Shown: positions 62,747 to 64,000 of the stretch, piece by piece
Numbering within the stretch: the stretch's first letter is position 1
Layout of the letters: each line of letters starts with the position of its first letter
Source of the DNA: Litomosoides sigmodontis
Taxonomy: Eukaryota; Nematoda; Chromadorea; Rhabditida; Onchocercidae
DNA: 64,000 nt
Assembly: GCA_963070105.1 (NCBI GenBank)
Contig: OY718803.1
Location: forward strand, 11,443,347 to 11,507,346
Direction: 5' to 3'
Notes under the pieces: model-generated
What the model saw: only the letters and a program-made list of their open reading frames with translations
Database searches by the model: none
Told to the model about the DNA's origin: nothing
Position numbers and translations under genes: made by a program

Positions 62747-62959
62747 ATGAAATCATTGGTTGGGGTAGGGATGAGTTTGGTCTTGCTATCGCGAGGTTAT
62801 AACTACCTTCGCTTCCATGATTCTCGACTCAAGCATCGAAATAGGCGATCCACAATACACAAACAGGAATATTTGCAACTTCTTCACAAGATGAGTCGTA
62901 GAAGAGATAAAGCGAGCATCATAAAACCTTCTTTTTTTCTGTCTCAGTCAATCCTCTAA
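62747..62959 (+). CDS. Possible small protein downstream of membrane-protein gene
   Basis: A 70-codon open frame whose ATG lies 13 bases after a TTTTAG acceptor (AG 62732-62733). The hydrophobic N terminus (SLVGVGMSLVLLS) is followed by a basic tail (RLKHRNRRSTIHKQ), as in small mitochondrial or signal-bearing proteins. It starts about 410 bases after the preceding stop on the same strand, a spacing compatible with a nematode operon. No family is recognised. Confidence 0.38.
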   Translation: MKSLVGVGMSLVLLSRGYNYLRFHDSRLKHRNRRSTIHKQEYLQLLHKMSRRRDKASIIKPSFFLSQSIL

Positions 62960-64000
62960 GAAATTTCCTTGTCAGGTGATTTATTTTCATTCTTCGATAA
63001 CAAAGGTAAATTTGAATTTAAAGAGACTTGGTGTAAAATTTAATTCATTTCAGTAACATGAAATAGTTGATGATCTCCTTTGATGAATGATTTTCCTAGG
63101 TTTGAATGGACAAACTTTTACCTATCTATTTATATTTTTTTATGTCAAAACATTTGCACGAATAAAGTGCAGTTGCAGTAGTGCGGGCAAGCTTTCTATA
63201 ATCAGTTAGTGGAGTAGGAATTAGTAATGGTAAGCAAGATGAATGTCTCAGGAAATTTGTATTTTCATGCTTTTTTTAACTTATTTCAGGTAGGTTCAGT
63301 AGATTTTTGTTGTACGAAAAATTCATTTCTCTTGTTTAAATCATTCATGGGACATTATTTGTTTACCGGGATTTGCCGAGATTATGTTGATGTAACGAAT
63401 TATGTTGGTAAAAGCTTTACTGAAATAATTCAAAAGTAAGAGAAGGAAGTTTTGAGGTAATTGATTGAAATATTTTCATTGTAACATCAACTTATAGCTT
63501 ATAATACTATGTCGTATATTCTAGACAGATGTTTTGGTGCATTTCATTTGTTATTATTTAGTCTTATTCGAAGTTACTTTCTCATGAAATCATTTTCATT
63601 CTATTTGGTTCAAGCATATGTCATACGCGTTTCTATTACTACTTTGAATTTTGTGTGTCATGTTCTGTTCATTCATAGGCTATCAATATTCATATGCTTC
63701 GTGAAGGTATTGCTTTTCGGTTGTTATAAGTGAGGTCCCTCCCGTAGTGACCGAATGACACCCCATCCGTGAACTTCTGTTCTCTCACACTTAAAATTTC
63801 AACTGTTTTGATGTCTAATTTGTGTACCCTTCAAAGACGTTGCATGGGGAAAATCGAAAATTTCTTTTTTCTGTATAATATCATCCTAGTTATTCATTCT
63901 TCACTATGAATCACTTCGATTATTTACTTTCAACATTGCTTGGTGTTTGAAGTTTTGAAACGTATAGGGATACCTACCATACCCATACTTTTAGTGTTAT
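62960..64000. other. AT-rich end of window, nothing firm
   Basis: Open frames at 63227-63439 and 63509-63733 are Phe/Ser-rich. An acceptor TTTCAG at 63284-63289 precedes one of them, but neither has a recognisable product. An exon of a gene that continues outside the window is possible. Confidence 0.35.

Overview
The window is nuclear DNA of a nematode, most likely a parasitic spirurid or filarial species. The group is inferred from three things: AT-rich sequence, many short exons separated by introns of about 50-700 bases with TTTCAG-type acceptors, and acceptor sites a few bases upstream of start codons, as expected for spliced-leader trans-splicing. Most proteins are split over several exons, so I rebuilt genes by joining exons whose donor, acceptor and reading phase agree.

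Layout. 1.8-3.7 kb (minus): complete ribosomal protein eL27 gene (136 codons), with a box C/D snoRNA candidate in each of its two introns. 4.4-8.3 kb (minus): LSG1, the GTPase of late 60S ribosome maturation. It lies directly upstream of the eL27 gene on the same strand, which suggests a ribosome-biogenesis operon. 10.6-12.8 kb (minus): a globin in six exons, with one unresolved junction. 20.2-27.3 kb (plus): complete pash-1 (Pasha/DGCR8), the RNA-binding subunit of the microRNA Microprocessor, in fifteen exons. 45.0-49.9 kb (plus): an inhibitory-type SMAD (Smad6/7 class) of TGF-beta signalling, whose first exon was not found. 51.6-52.6 kb and 53.6-55.7 kb (minus): two multi-exon genes with signal peptides that I do not recognise. 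58-61 kb (minus): cysteine-containing candidate exons. 61.6-63.0 kb (plus): a small membrane protein followed by a possible second small gene.

Long stretches without supported genes are 12.8-20.2 kb and 27.3-45.0 kb. They contain microsatellites ((TG)41, (CTG)18, (CT)n, (GA)n, TTCCA), a G-rich polypurine block and a few weak exon candidates. They may be upstream regulatory DNA of pash-1 and the SMAD gene, but nothing in the sequence proves this.

Functional themes are ribosome assembly (eL27, LSG1 and two snoRNAs whose guide matches 18S rRNA), microRNA processing (pash-1), TGF-beta signalling (SMAD) and oxygen/haem binding (globin). The most notable items are the intronic snoRNA pair, the unrecognised secreted-protein gene at 53.6-55.7 kb, the insertion in the first dsRNA-binding domain of PASH-1, and a 62-base near-perfect palindrome in a SMAD intron. 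I saw no CRISPR array, tRNA, rRNA, virus or intact transposon.
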